In this document: positions 36,400-47,400 of the stretch, piece after piece
How positions within the stretch are numbered: position 1 is the stretch's first letter
How the letters are laid out: each line of letters begins with the position of its first letter
NCBI GenBank assembly: GCA_022885665.1
Contig: JAGQDJ010000037.1
Location: 248,001 to 312,000, forward strand
DNA: 64,000 nucleotides
From: Triops longicaudatus
Lineage: Eukaryota > Arthropoda > Branchiopoda > Notostraca > Triopsidae
Direction: 5' to 3'
The notes under the pieces: model-generated
The model's database searches: none
What the model was told of the DNA's origin: nothing
What the model saw: the letters and a program-made list of their open reading frames with translations, nothing else
Made by a program: the position numbers and the translations under genes

Positions 36400-39300
36400 T
36401 TAGACGTCATCGTGCGGACGTCGGCGTCCAGGATATAGATCGAAAGAACCGGGTAAATTCGCTCCCGAACCAGCAGCTGCAACATGGTGTTGTACCGGGC
36501 CAATGTCCCCGCCCACGGCCCCTTCTTCCACTTCTCCACCCACTTCGGCTTCAATCCTCAAAATTTCTGCTGCCATTTCAGCCACAGGTAATGCTCCGCC
36601 GTCTAATGCCAAATCTAAGCTAATTGCTACTGGCGCCAAAGGTAATACAGGCAACGGATTTCCCCCGGCATCAAGGGCAGGGTCGGCAGCAGCTTCGGCC
36701 AAATTGGTCACCGATTTTGATTTAACGCACTGTGGAAGCAAAAAAAGTTAAAGCAATTAGTAACGGTTTCCAACAATAAGAATGTACACAAAAACTAAAA
36801 GTTAAATTAATAAGTGTGTAGGTCCGGCTTAGAAAGATGTTACGTCAGTCTCAAAAAATTAAATTTAAAAAAATATATATATTTTCGCTATAAAGAACCT
36901 TAGTATAACGCTATTGGAAAAGGTAGACAGATTTTATGGCTAGGGAGTATGTAATTGTGTTGAAAAAGCGTCTAACATAACGATTTCTTAATTTTTTAAG
37001 AATTTGAAATCATAAATCTGCTTTTTTTTCGCAAAATTTATCGTGAATTTTATCTAGCCTGCACATTAATAAATACTAAATACACAATGCATAAAAACCG
37101 AAAGAAAATTACGTTAAATGGACGTCAGGGAAAAGAAAGGAGGGACGGAGGGAGAAAAAGTGCAGGATTTTACTTGGAAGTCAACATGACGGCTTTTGGC
37201 TTCTTCCTTTTCCCATGACATTCTTATGAATGGCCGCTGGACGTAATTGTAGATCACTTCTGAGCGTCCTCCGGGCCGCTTCTTGACCTTTTCCTTATAA
37301 GTGGGGTAACCTTCGATGCCCAAACGTATCTTTTTCAAGCCTCGCTCCTTCAGGACTTGTTTGGCCACGTCTCGGTTCTCGATGTACTTGAAGAAACGGT
37401 ACATTGAAGTACTTAAAACAGCTAAAGGAGCAAAAATAAATTTAAAAATTAACATATAAAATAAATAGATAATAAATAAATAAAAATATAATTTTAATGG
37501 AATTTAATCTTAAAGCTTTAACAGAGTTGTAACTGGAATGTACTTTGTGCATATTCTTCACCCATTTGCGGGGGGTACTCTTCGTCCCAATCGACCACAT
37601 CGTCATCGAGTAAAACAACAATGTGACATTCACGGTCTCCTCGTTGGGCAGAATTCACCATAGCGGGCAGTATCAGTTCTTCCAAGAAATTTTCAAACTG
37701 GGTTCTTGCACCGTCATTACTTAGCTCATGAAGCAAACCACCTAATTACAAAACACAATTAATGAAGCTCGGAATAAAACACTTTTCTTAATTATATTTT
37801 TTTATTATTTAAAAGTCTAAACTAAAAAGTCTAAGTTAAGAAATTACATAAAGACGTGATTAAGTTAAGAAGTTTGAAAACATGTCGAACAGGATTGAAA
37901 CGTACGTAAGTTTTTGCATTTGATTGTGTGTGCGTCAAAAGGCAACAGGAGATAGTCACAAGCTTCTCTCAATTCTTGAACTGAGATGGACGGCGGGCAA
38001 TGCAGAATTCCTGTGCGATAAAAGTCCAATACTGCACGAAAGATTACGGCCGAGATGCCATCAGCTACCTCGTACTCGCCCCTATCATTCGGGCGGGTGA
38101 ACTCTAAACCGGAGCTAAACATTCTGAAGCGCAAAAAAAAAGTTATTATTACATGTTACATAATTTCCTTGGACGTTCTATTTCTTGCATGCTCTACCTT
38201 CCTAACATAGTGTTGGGATGAGCTGTAAAAATGGCAGGGTCTACCACAAAGCGAGTGTTGTCCACAATTAGCGTTACACGATCATTTCTCACTAATGCTG
38301 CTACAGATGCGGATAGTCCATCCAAGTCGTTACCGTTAGCAGCGCCTCCTCCTCGACCAGACGCACCTGAAACTTGCCGCCTTCATAATAAACCCAAATA
38401 AAACTAAATTATGCATGATTTAAGTCTCAATTACTTTTTTGTTTTAAATCTTTTTGCCAAATCACAAATACTGGACTAAATAGACCTGATGTAGTTCTAC
38501 ACGAGCCTAATTAATTTACCTAAAATAACTTCAGCTTACTAACTTAGCTATTCCTTTAACTTTCCCATTATTTGTACGAGCGCGACAGGCTAACCTTGGT
38601 TAAATTAAGGTAAATAGGTTATGGAAGTCAGTTATTAGGTTACATTTTTTGGAATTACTTAGACTAAATTAAGAAAAGCGGAATCTGAAGCGTTATAAAA
38701 GAAAAGTACCCATTTTTGCTATTCTTATTTATTATGCGTTGCTCAAAACAAGGCTCGAGACCTATCTAAGAGTATTATTTAATAAAGTACCTGCTTCTGA
38801 CAGCTACACTTGTACTGCTGCCACTAGCTTTACTGACAGATTGTTCATTGGATGATCCACACGATTCAGCAGCGCTTGAATTCTGGCGTTGAACTAAACA
38901 GGGTTTGGGTTTTGGTTGAGGACTGCAAGAAGATTCACTTTGAAGTTCGATTAAAATCAACTTAAGAGTCTTCATTACAAGAATATCTACCTGTGTCGGT
39001 GTTTGTACGATCGTCGTCTTCGGTCGTTATTGGACTCATGTTGATAATCTTCTGTATCACTGCTGGTGTCCCTACCATAACTATTGCGCCTTTCCCTGGA
39101 AAACATGAGTAGATTCCACCAGTCACAGCTCATATAATTCACCTACATACTCCTGTGCACGGAAAATGAAACAATTAGCTGGAAGGAAACATGAAACCTT
39201 TGTATTGTTTTGTTTGTACCCTAAACACGCTGTTGATATGATGATGACCCAGCCACCGTTGGACTGGCGTGTCCCGAAAATCGCGGCCCTAGATTACCTG

Positions 39301-39415
39301 CAGTTGGCAGCGCGCGAACGAACGGCAATTCGAATTGTTCGCTTCCCGCAATTGAGCCCGGCTTACTAGCCGGAAAATAATTTCTTCTTTGTGGTCGCTG
39401 AACGTTTATGTCCAT
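36400..39415 (-). CDS. BTBD10: BTBD10/KCTD20-family BTB protein
   Basis: Nine exons are modelled: 39415-39298, 39152-39143 (10 nt), 39095-38991, 38922-38791, 38380-38198, 38123-37906, 37741-37544, 37421-37174 and 36729-36400, 513 residues, all phases closed. The N-terminus is low-complexity and rich in Arg/Ser (RRRRSYKHRHR). The BTB core runs from about residue 160 (VTLIVDNTRFVVDP, PNTMLGRMF, TRPN.RGEYEV, ELREACDYLLLPF). The family-specific C-terminal region follows: HELSNDGAR, ECHIVVLLDDDVVDWDEEYP, YRFFKYIENRDVAKQVLKERG and RMSWEKEEAKSRHVDFQCVK. These blocks are nearly identical to vertebrate BTBD10 and KCTD20, which are reported to raise AKT phosphorylation by countering PP2A. The last 94 residues are a Gly/Ala/Pro- and acid-rich tail unlike the vertebrate end. 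The first two exons are the least certain; the BTB part is firm. Confidence 0.92.
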
Positions 39416-40179
39416 ATTTGTGTAAAAACTGCTTTGTATTTTTTGCTTCGGAAGTGTTAAAGATATCAAACCGAAAAAAAGTGTTCTTAGTGTCCTGTGA
39501 AATAGGTAAATGTGCTGTCTATTGCTGCAAACTTTCTTGTGCGCCAAAAACACTGATGTGTAGTGTAAAAGTAAGTGCAGTGTAAAAGGCCGAACACAAG
39601 TGATCCATGGAAAAACGATGCGAGTTTAAGCATAAGACCACCATCTCTCTATCTCTGACAGTCGAAGGCTACACGGTAAGTGATTATTTCAATTATTTGT
39701 TAGAATTCTGCCTTGTGATCCGCATTACTGCGTCATCCTCGCTAAACACACCCTCCTGATATGTCTGCCTTGCCCTTGGACTAAACAATGACCGCACACA
39801 TGCTAGAAAGAAAATCTCCCTTATTGTGTGTACACTGCTCTGGAACCAGGACTTGTGAATTTTTCTTGGCATTTTTTAATAACCAGCATTTCTTGCGTAA
39901 TGAGTTTAGGAAACAAAAAGTTTCGCAAATTCTACGTTTTAAGCAATTGTCTAATACTAGCTTTTCTTCTTGTTACTAACATACAAAATTGGTACAAGTT
40001 AGCGTGTGCAAGAATGTATTTAGCTCATCTGGCTACAACTGTGAAATAGATTCCATCATTTCACCATCGAAGAAAAATTGGACAGATTTAAAACTAAATT
40101 CTTTCGAAAGGTTTGAAGAACGGTGCTATAATGTTTCTTTCGGAAAAATGCACAGCAAAGAAATTTCAGATATGAGCCA
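39416..40179. other. Spacer: BTBD10 5' flank and PAN-gene 3' flank
   Basis: A stretch of 764 bp between the BTBD10-like start codon and the stop codon of the PAN-type gene. It must hold the BTBD10 promoter and the 3' UTR of the upstream gene. No TATA box or clear poly(A) hexamer on the minus strand was identified. Small open frames here look random. Confidence 0.5.
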
Positions 40180-41910
40180 CTAGAGGTTTAGCTTCACGTC
40201 TGTATATCTAATAGTGCCATTCGTCCTTGGCCAGCGAATACCAGTAATAACACCCAATCCAGTTTTTTTGGGCGTACCAAACAAGCTAGCTTTCCCTCCT
40301 GGACAATAAGTGGCATTATTTTTGTCCAACAGCCAAAACGACCCACAACTATAAATATCATCTACTGCGGTTACATTCACGAAATCGAAAGATAAAGTTT
40401 GTCCTTGCAAGTTAAATCCGTCTTCACCCCCCTTAAATGAGACGTTCCACAGCTTCCCACTGGAGTCAATGGAGGAGAATTTGTAGCTTGTAATAAATCC
40501 TCCACTTGAGGTACCAATCCAAAATTCTAGAGTATTGTAGTGTTTTAGTCTGATTAGACGCTCCATGTCCCAAAATGACATCGTATAGCGCATTGTTTCA
40601 TAACCATTTGTATCATCGACTTGACGTTTGATAATGTAAGTTGCATTGTTTATGCACTGACCGAAAATAGGACTGGAAGACGAGCCCTCAGGCCATAGGG
40701 TGCAACTGAAGTAACCTACAATGAAACTCTTTAGTTTTGATGTTGAAGAATGAATATAATGTACCCGATATGGAATTGGAACCCCGCTGTTGGCAGTCGT
40801 AACACGATTTGACACAGTTATTGCAATCAGGCCAAAAACCTTGGCACCCGGAGCGTAACGTTTCACACAGTTCATCCCCGTATTGAACTGCCAAAATTTG
40901 GTCAATACAGCTTTTGCTCATTGAGGGGCTTAACTTGTCCCAAACAATGCCTCCAGGCCAAATCTGGAGCGCTAAAAGACCTTTTCTTTTGCAAAAATTG
41001 TCGGGCAGGAGTTGGCAGGCGTAATATGTATCAGTCTCGTAGAAATTGAAAGCCTCGCAGAAGTCATTAGAACTACAATTTCTGGCGCATTCCATTCGGG
41101 CCAAAAATGAAGGTTTCGCTGTCGAAAATAATTTTCATTCATGGGTGCTGGAGTTATTTTGAATATTTTGTGGCAAACTAGAGACTATCTACTGCTCCTT
41201 AACTACTTAGAAAATTAGGTGTTTTCAGATTCATTGATGAACGGTATTTAAGCTACCAAAGTCATGCTTTTGTTTTGAAACATTTCGTATCGAAAGTACG
41301 ACGATTTTTGGCACATTTCATTGACGAATATTTACTACCAAAAGGTAATTGTGACAGAAGCTTTGATGTTTTTTTTTTTTGGAAAGGCACTATATTGACA
41401 ATATTTGTATTACTTATGTCAAAACAGTCATTCGCCTCCAAGCAAATTCTATGGTCGACGTTACCCAGCGAACTTCGAACCTTTTCCCATGTTATAACTT
41501 ATGAGTCTATGAAGGGGTGCGTCGAATTCAGAAAATTGCAACTTGTGATGACAAAGGGCATGGAAATTCAATTCAAAATTGAACTGTTGTATATACTGTA
41601 GATAGAACCGAATAGAATTGTCAAGACCGTAAGGAATGCAATGAAGCGGGATAAGTTTTAAGGCTTAACCAAAACGCATGGCTCAAAATAACCCCAGTTG
41701 ACGGTAACAAATGAACATTCTGTATGGACAGAACCGAAACATACCTTTAGATATGTAGTATAAATTGACGGGATTTTTCGAATCAATTACCAGAATGTTG
41801 TTCTCGTACAAGTGACTTGTTGCAAACCGATACCATTCGTTGCCATTATTGAGCGCTAAAATACACAAAATGTCCAACAAACCAAGTACAACTAGCCGCA
41901 AAAATTCCAT
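40180..41910 (-). CDS. Secreted PAN/apple-like protein with unassigned C-terminal domain
   Basis: Three exons: 41910-41745, 41118-40765 and 40715-40180, 351 residues. Residues 1-20 form a signal peptide (MEFLRLVVLGLLDILCILAL). Residues about 55-100 have the PAN/apple pattern C-A-R-N-C....FCEAFNFY......C.LLPDN, in which paired cysteines and the AFNFY-like strand are typical. A Cys-rich linker follows (ELCETLRSGC, FWPDCNNCVKSCYDCQQRG). The last 180 residues (FSCTLWPEG, FWDMERLIRLKHYNTLEFWIG, SFDFVNVTAVDDIYSCGSFWLLD) match no domain I know; they are rich in aromatic residues and NxT/NxS sites. No membrane segment or GPI-type tail is present, so it is probably secreted. PAN domains bind proteins or carbohydrates. 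The second intron is only 49 nt. Confidence 0.8.
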
Positions 41911-42757
41911 TTCAACCGCGTTTCTGCTCCACTAATTCCAAAATGAGTTTATTTCTCCTTATGACCAACGACTTTACTTCATATACGGATAGTCTTTAAT
42001 GCACGAAGGGGAAGGTTTGGAGAATGAGCCCACGTCACAAAGCAATGGAACTTTTGTTTGGCATCCCTTTGTGATGTCGGTCATAATTGTGGTAAAGCTT
42101 AAAAGCTTTATTATAACCCCATTTATAACCTTGTCAGGATTTTTACTTTACGTGTAGATCGTTTATAGGTAGCGATATATAACTTCCAACAAAAAAAAAG
42201 CAGCTTGACGTCAACTGTATTATTCTAGAAACTTCATCTATACTTTATCTTAATCAATTATAGCTTCAGGAAAAGTTCAAATTATCTACTTATATACGCC
42301 AAAGACATTCGGTCAGACGACTGGTTTAGGATCCCTAAAATTCGACTTGCTTTCTCCAAATTTGCACGTTGCGAGACAAATAAATCGCAGATTTTAGGTA
42401 GTATTTTACTGCAGTCCGGTTCTAGTTTTTTTATTATACAAATCGAAGAAGAATGTATAGTACTGTAATATCGTTGTGGTCATTCACACCATTATGTGTT
42501 TATCTCGCTTTACTTTTCGCTACTATAAAAAGATCGTTTAATGGCAAAACGACTGGCGATATCACGTTCTGTTAAGTTTTTATGCATGGAAAAAAAAAAA
42601 AAGAAACAGGTAACAAATGTCGTCACTCGCTGCTTCACAATACCTCAAAGGCTGAGCTACGTAACATACAGTCCAATCCGACTTTAAACTACTAAGCGTT
42701 ATTGCGTCGACTTCTTGGATAAGAGATAAGAGTTTCACAAAGAATTCAACAAAGTTG
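41911..42757. other. Spacer: PAN-gene 5' flank and SRD5A3 3' flank
   Basis: No gene is visible. A minus-strand AATAAA at 42433-42438 lies about 325 bp beyond the SRD5A3 stop and may be its poly(A) signal. An 18-bp palindrome, TAAAGCTT, AA, AAGCTTTA, lies at 42093-42110, about 180 bp above the PAN-gene start codon. Confidence 0.5.
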
Positions 42758-44324
42758 TCACAAAACTCCAGGTAAAATCGCCTTCCTGGTTTTGGCGTAC
42801 GCAGGAAACTGAGTTTTGTACCACTGATGACTAGTCAAGGCAGCGATTATCTAAAAAAAAATATAATATTTTCATTTCCTTCTAAACTTTATCTTCTACC
42901 TGATTTCCAATCACCCAGACAGTAATAAGACTCCAAAGCCAGAACTTGAGCCCCAGGATGAAATAGAATCCGAGATAAATCACAATCTCGCAGAAATAAT
43001 GCGGACATGTGACCCATTCAAATAGCCCGCCACGGGGCGCTGAGTGCTTTTGGCTCACGATTTTGCCTACATTAAAAGAAGAACAAAATAAATATCACAT
43101 TAACGGAGTCTTATAGATTTATACCATCAACCATATTTATAATACACAGATATAAAGTTCCCAAAAAATTAACACTTCAAGTAAATACCTTTTGCGTCTT
43201 TCCTGAGGTTAGCCAGGATGATACTGCACTGATGTTGGTAGTAGCAGCCCAGAACGTACAAGACCACTCCCACCAAGTGTCTTAAATGCAGATCATCCAT
43301 TCGAAAACAATCTTCCCCAGTTTCTCTGCGGAAACAGCCCGGTGTGACAACAATGAGAGTCGCTATTACTCCCAAATAATGGAATATCCCCGTTAAATAA
43401 TGGAGCAAGTTCATGGAACTCTTTGAGGAGTAAACACTGATGGCCAGACATTCGTATAATCTTCTGTACATGTGAAAAGTGAAGAGAATCATCGCCAGAA
43501 GCGTTGAACTGCTATCTAAATGAATGGAATTTAAAAATACATTGTTAATATGAGATTTTTCCGTTAATAAGAAGTCATTAAGGAATAAAACCTGCAAAAT
43601 GGACTACGGGCTCCAAGAAATCGTTCCAATATCCGATTTTTCTGAAGATCTCAACGCTTGTATTGTCACCATCGCTGCTCTTGCTTCCGTAACAATCCAG
43701 GAAGGTAAAAGCAGTAGTTAATGTGGAGCAAAAAGAACCCAGCGCGTAGAATTGGCAAAACCACCTGGAAAAAGAAAGGACCAAAACAAAGTTTTACACT
43801 TTTTCCGCCAACAATCTCTGAAACTCGACAAGTTTTTTCTCTTTTTTTTCACCAGTGTTGCACCTAGCAAATTAGTAACGCAGCTGATAGCTGCAAGGTA
43901 TTAATTTTATGTTACGTGATTGGAGTAAATGAGCACTGGCAACGCACAATTCCCTGCCCCCCCCAAAAAATAAATAAAAATACATTTTAAAAATACAAAC
44001 GCAAGAGACGTGTAATTACCTTACATATATGCCCTTATTAACTCTTTCTCAACTTACAAGGACGGTTTCAGGAGTAAAAACTGCTTACAAAGTCTTCGGA
44101 AACCTTCACCACTAAATTCGAACGTTTTCAATTAATAGAACGTTTTCCTACCTCTTCGGCACTAAGATGGTCTTGACCAATGACAGTTTAATGGCACCTT
44201 GACCAACTTTTCCGTAAGCTAGCAGTTCTTTAACGATAGCTGGCACATTTTTGCAGTCTAAAACAACAGGAAGGCCGCATAATAACGTCAGAACTAAGAA
44301 CGCAAGGAACAGCAACGTGAGCAT
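42758..44324 (-). CDS. SRD5A3: SRD5A3, steroid 5-alpha-reductase-family enzyme of dolichol synthesis
   Basis: Five exons: 44324-44152, 43764-43592, 43515-43189, 43066-42900 and 42850-42758, 310 residues with closed phases; human SRD5A3 has 318. The protein is polytopic: an N-terminal hydrophobic segment (MLTLLFLAFLVLTLLCGLP), then YGK, VPKRWFCQFY, MYRRLYECLAISVYSS, YYQHQCSIILANLRKDAKG, LFEWVTCPHYFCEIVIY and a last exon with LTSHQWYKTQFPAYAKTRKAILP. These are the family's catalytic-domain motifs in the right order, including the C-terminal H-x-W/F-Y block next to the NADPH site. The enzyme acts in the ER membrane, reducing the alpha-isoprene unit of the polyprenoid to make dolichol for N-glycosylation. 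It was long described as polyprenol reductase; newer work favours polyprenal as substrate. The ATG lies just below a CpG-rich stretch. Confidence 0.95.
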
Positions 44325-44334
44325 TGCTTACCAA

Positions 44335-44405
44335 CAATGAATCCTGTTCCGCGCCGCGCTTCCCCAACGCCACATCCACTCCCAGCGCGGCGAATTCAAA
44401 CTCGG
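44335..44405 (-). promoter_or_regulatory. CpG-rich probable SRD5A3 promoter
   Basis: Directly above the SRD5A3 start codon lies a short GC- and CpG-rich block (GCGCCGCGCTTCC, AGCGCGGCG) in otherwise AT-rich DNA. On the minus strand it contains GCGGAAC-type ETS-like sequence. This resembles a housekeeping promoter; the transcription start is not defined. Confidence 0.45.
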
Positions 44406-47400
44406 GAACAGAAAAACGATCTAGAATGGGTGTTAATCCACATTGAAGGTTGATGGTATAAATCTGCCGTTTGAAAAACGTGATCTAATTCTTCCCTCCC
44501 ACCTCCCCGCACTTGGCCAAAATAGGAAGCCGCAATCAAGTCTATGCACCGAGCGACATATTTATGAATGTTGGGCGTCTACGTAATCTTCATTTGTTTA
44601 TTTTGGTTAGGTTTGCGTCTTGTTTAAAAAAAAAGGAGAACACGTTATGAAATTTTGGAGATAATGAGCGAAATGGGGAAAAGAGACAGAAAAGGAGATG
44701 GAAAGGAGAAGAAGAAAAGGAACAAGTCTTTTGTCTGGGCTAGGGCTCTCGCGTTTTTGGTGCCCGTGCCCACCTAATTAGCATAGTCTGTTTGAGAGAG
44801 GACCTCTTTCTAACAAACACAAGCACCCAAGCCTCGAGGTATAGTCTCTGCACGGTGTGAGCGATGGTGGATGCTTGGGTGAGAGAAAAACCGAACACAC
44901 AACGCAGCTTTTTTGGAGTGCTCTTTGGAAAATGCTCGAATAATAAGTAAACGGGCTGAAATGTTAAGTTTCGGAGCACGAAAATTCTTCAAGTTTAAAA
45001 TTTTTTATGATCTGCTTAGAATGTAAGTCTCTGTATTGAAACCAGGTTTGTACGTAAGTCCGAAAAAAAGGATTTCGGCGAAGTCCGACTCCCTTCGCTC
45101 TGTTACAAGCAATTGCAATTCCAAGTCCTATTCTTTCTTTTGACCCAGAAACAATTCCAGTTCCAAATCTTTGTACTAACTTTTACAACTTAAAATCAAA
45201 TTCCTAGCCAAGGGCTCACCAAGGAAGTCATCAAATTGACCAAGTCCGTTAAACATATTTCAAATTGACTACTGTTTACAGTAATTTCAATGTTTTGAAG
45301 AACTCTGAATTTCAACTCACACACAAAAAAAGTTGCCGAACTTGACCAATTCTTAAACGCACCAAACAAATAGGCTTAATCTGGACTTAAGTGCAAATCA
45401 ACTCCAATTCCGTACAAGCCTGATTGAGACCAGTGAAAGATACAATGTATTTATTCTTTTAACTAAAATAATGGAGTGCTTTTTTAGCTATTTTGGGCAA
45501 GATTTTGAACTATGAAGTGAAGGACAAGGTAACGCTCAATTGTGGCGCTTGATTTTCTTTTTTTGGTTAGTTATATTTAAAGAGATGTAAAAAGGTGTTG
45601 TGGAGGTCGGGGGAGGGGACCTGATCAGGGTCCGGGATGCTCGGTGGGTCTCCCCACACATGCAAAAGGTGTATAAATGGGCAGAACCGGAGTTTGACAA
45701 GGGGGAGGCCCCCTGCAAGCAGCTTGGCGCCTCAAATCCATCAGTATGCAGACAGCATGCATGGGCCATCACATTTGCATGTGTTTTGGCCTGATAGGCA
45801 CAGGCTGGCCAACGCTGGGCTTGCTTTCGGGGCAACTTAAAATGAAACTTAGATTCAACCAAGGAAAAAAAATCAACAGAAACAAAGCAAATATGAAAAT
45901 AGAAAAGATTGGCGACTCCGAAAAAAGCCCCGGGACGTTATTACAGGGGCGTTAAAAGTGGAAAAATTCGTTAAAATTAACAAGGAGATTCTTTTCTTCA
46001 GAAAAATCCAGAAATCCAGTTTTTTTTTCTTATTAATATTACGTTTTTTTTACGTTTTGCAAAATAGCATTTGGAGTATTGATTTTATTGGACTTTTTGC
46101 TTATTCGGATGTCCGATATTGTAAAATGTATTTTTAATTCTTTTATTTATTTATTTCTATTTTTTATTGTTTAGTTTTATTTTGAAGCATTGAATTGTTT
46201 GTTCTGAACTATTGGCTATTTCGAGTTTTGAACTTTATTTTGCCGTTTTAATTCATATAACGAGAAAGAACAGATGCACTGATAATCCAAAAAGCTGGAA
46301 AACAAGTTCAGTGTCAAGACTCTTTAACTGTGATGAACTAATCTGCTCCCTACGGTGCATCATTGCCCCAGAAGTTCACGCAATTGGCAGAAACTTTTTT
46401 TAAAGCAAAAACAGGTTATCGGAAGTCAAGGACGATTACGTTGCCCTTGTAGAGCAAGATAAGTTCTTCGTTTGATTTTTTTTTTCATTCTCACTTGAGA
46501 TTATGCTCCAAGATCCTTTACCATACTTTTTCTTCGTAAATAAAAGCTAACTTTTAGCTTTTGAAGTTTTAGATTTCAAACGAAAGTTTGGATGGAAAAA
46601 AAAAATATTGCGTTTAAACCAGAATCGACTTACGACTTATAGGCAGAAAAGGACTTATGAAAAAAAAAGAAAAAGTAATTCAGTCGAAGGTTTTGTCACC
46701 CGAATCGATCAAACACGAGAAAAAAAAAAGAAAAAATTCATCCTCAACCACGATATGGTATTACAAATCGGTCACGTTCGGAGATTTTAAAATAATTGCC
46801 TAAATGGGAAGTCACCTTCTTCGGTACTTTTTTTATTTCATTTTTTTTTATTTCCGATTAATTTTCTAACCAGCGATAACCAGTTTGAGGCCTAAAAGTT
46901 TTTGGGAAAGGTCTATTTTTCACACTCTCTTCGCCTCCTGTTTTGTATGTTGATTTCCTTCTTTCTTTCTTTGTTTATTTATTATCTATTTTTATTGTTA
47001 TTTTTTGAGACGGGCAAAGCGAGATAAGACATTGGTGTTGAGTTTTGAGGGCCAGGAAAGATTATTCTTCCCGTTTTGGGTCAGTCACCAAAAAGTGCAT
47101 CATCGCTGCTGTTCAACATACAGGCCCGAGCCTATCTATTCGAGTTGGACACGTCCAACAGGAGAAATGCTTAGTTAAAACACTACTAAGGCCCTCATCC
47201 TCCTTCACATATATCCTCATTCTCGTCGCCTGGGCTAGACATTTATTTCCAGACCCCGGATATGGAATATGTTACCTTCTTAATTGTTATTCTCGTACCA
47301 TCCTCTCCGTGAAACATGCCACAACCCATACGCGTTCAGAAACCAGGAAGAAAACCATAAGTGTGCGCAATACAGGAACGATGATCCTATCCTTTCTAAC

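Noticed and set aside
40180..44324. Operon-like grouping of PAN gene and SRD5A3
   Set aside because: The spacer is over 800 bp and SRD5A3, with its own CpG-rich promoter-like flank, is the upstream gene; nothing suggests polycistronic transcription.
44824..44881. MicroRNA hairpin (CACCCAAGC...GCTTGGGTG), with a stretch resembling part of the star arm of arthropod miR-276
   Set aside because: Only the outer 9 bp pair well; the inner arms do not, and the expected mature strand is absent.
45536..45955. Overlapping frames of 64-108 codons on both strands
   Set aside because: Several frames are open at once in a GC-rich island, which points to composition rather than coding.
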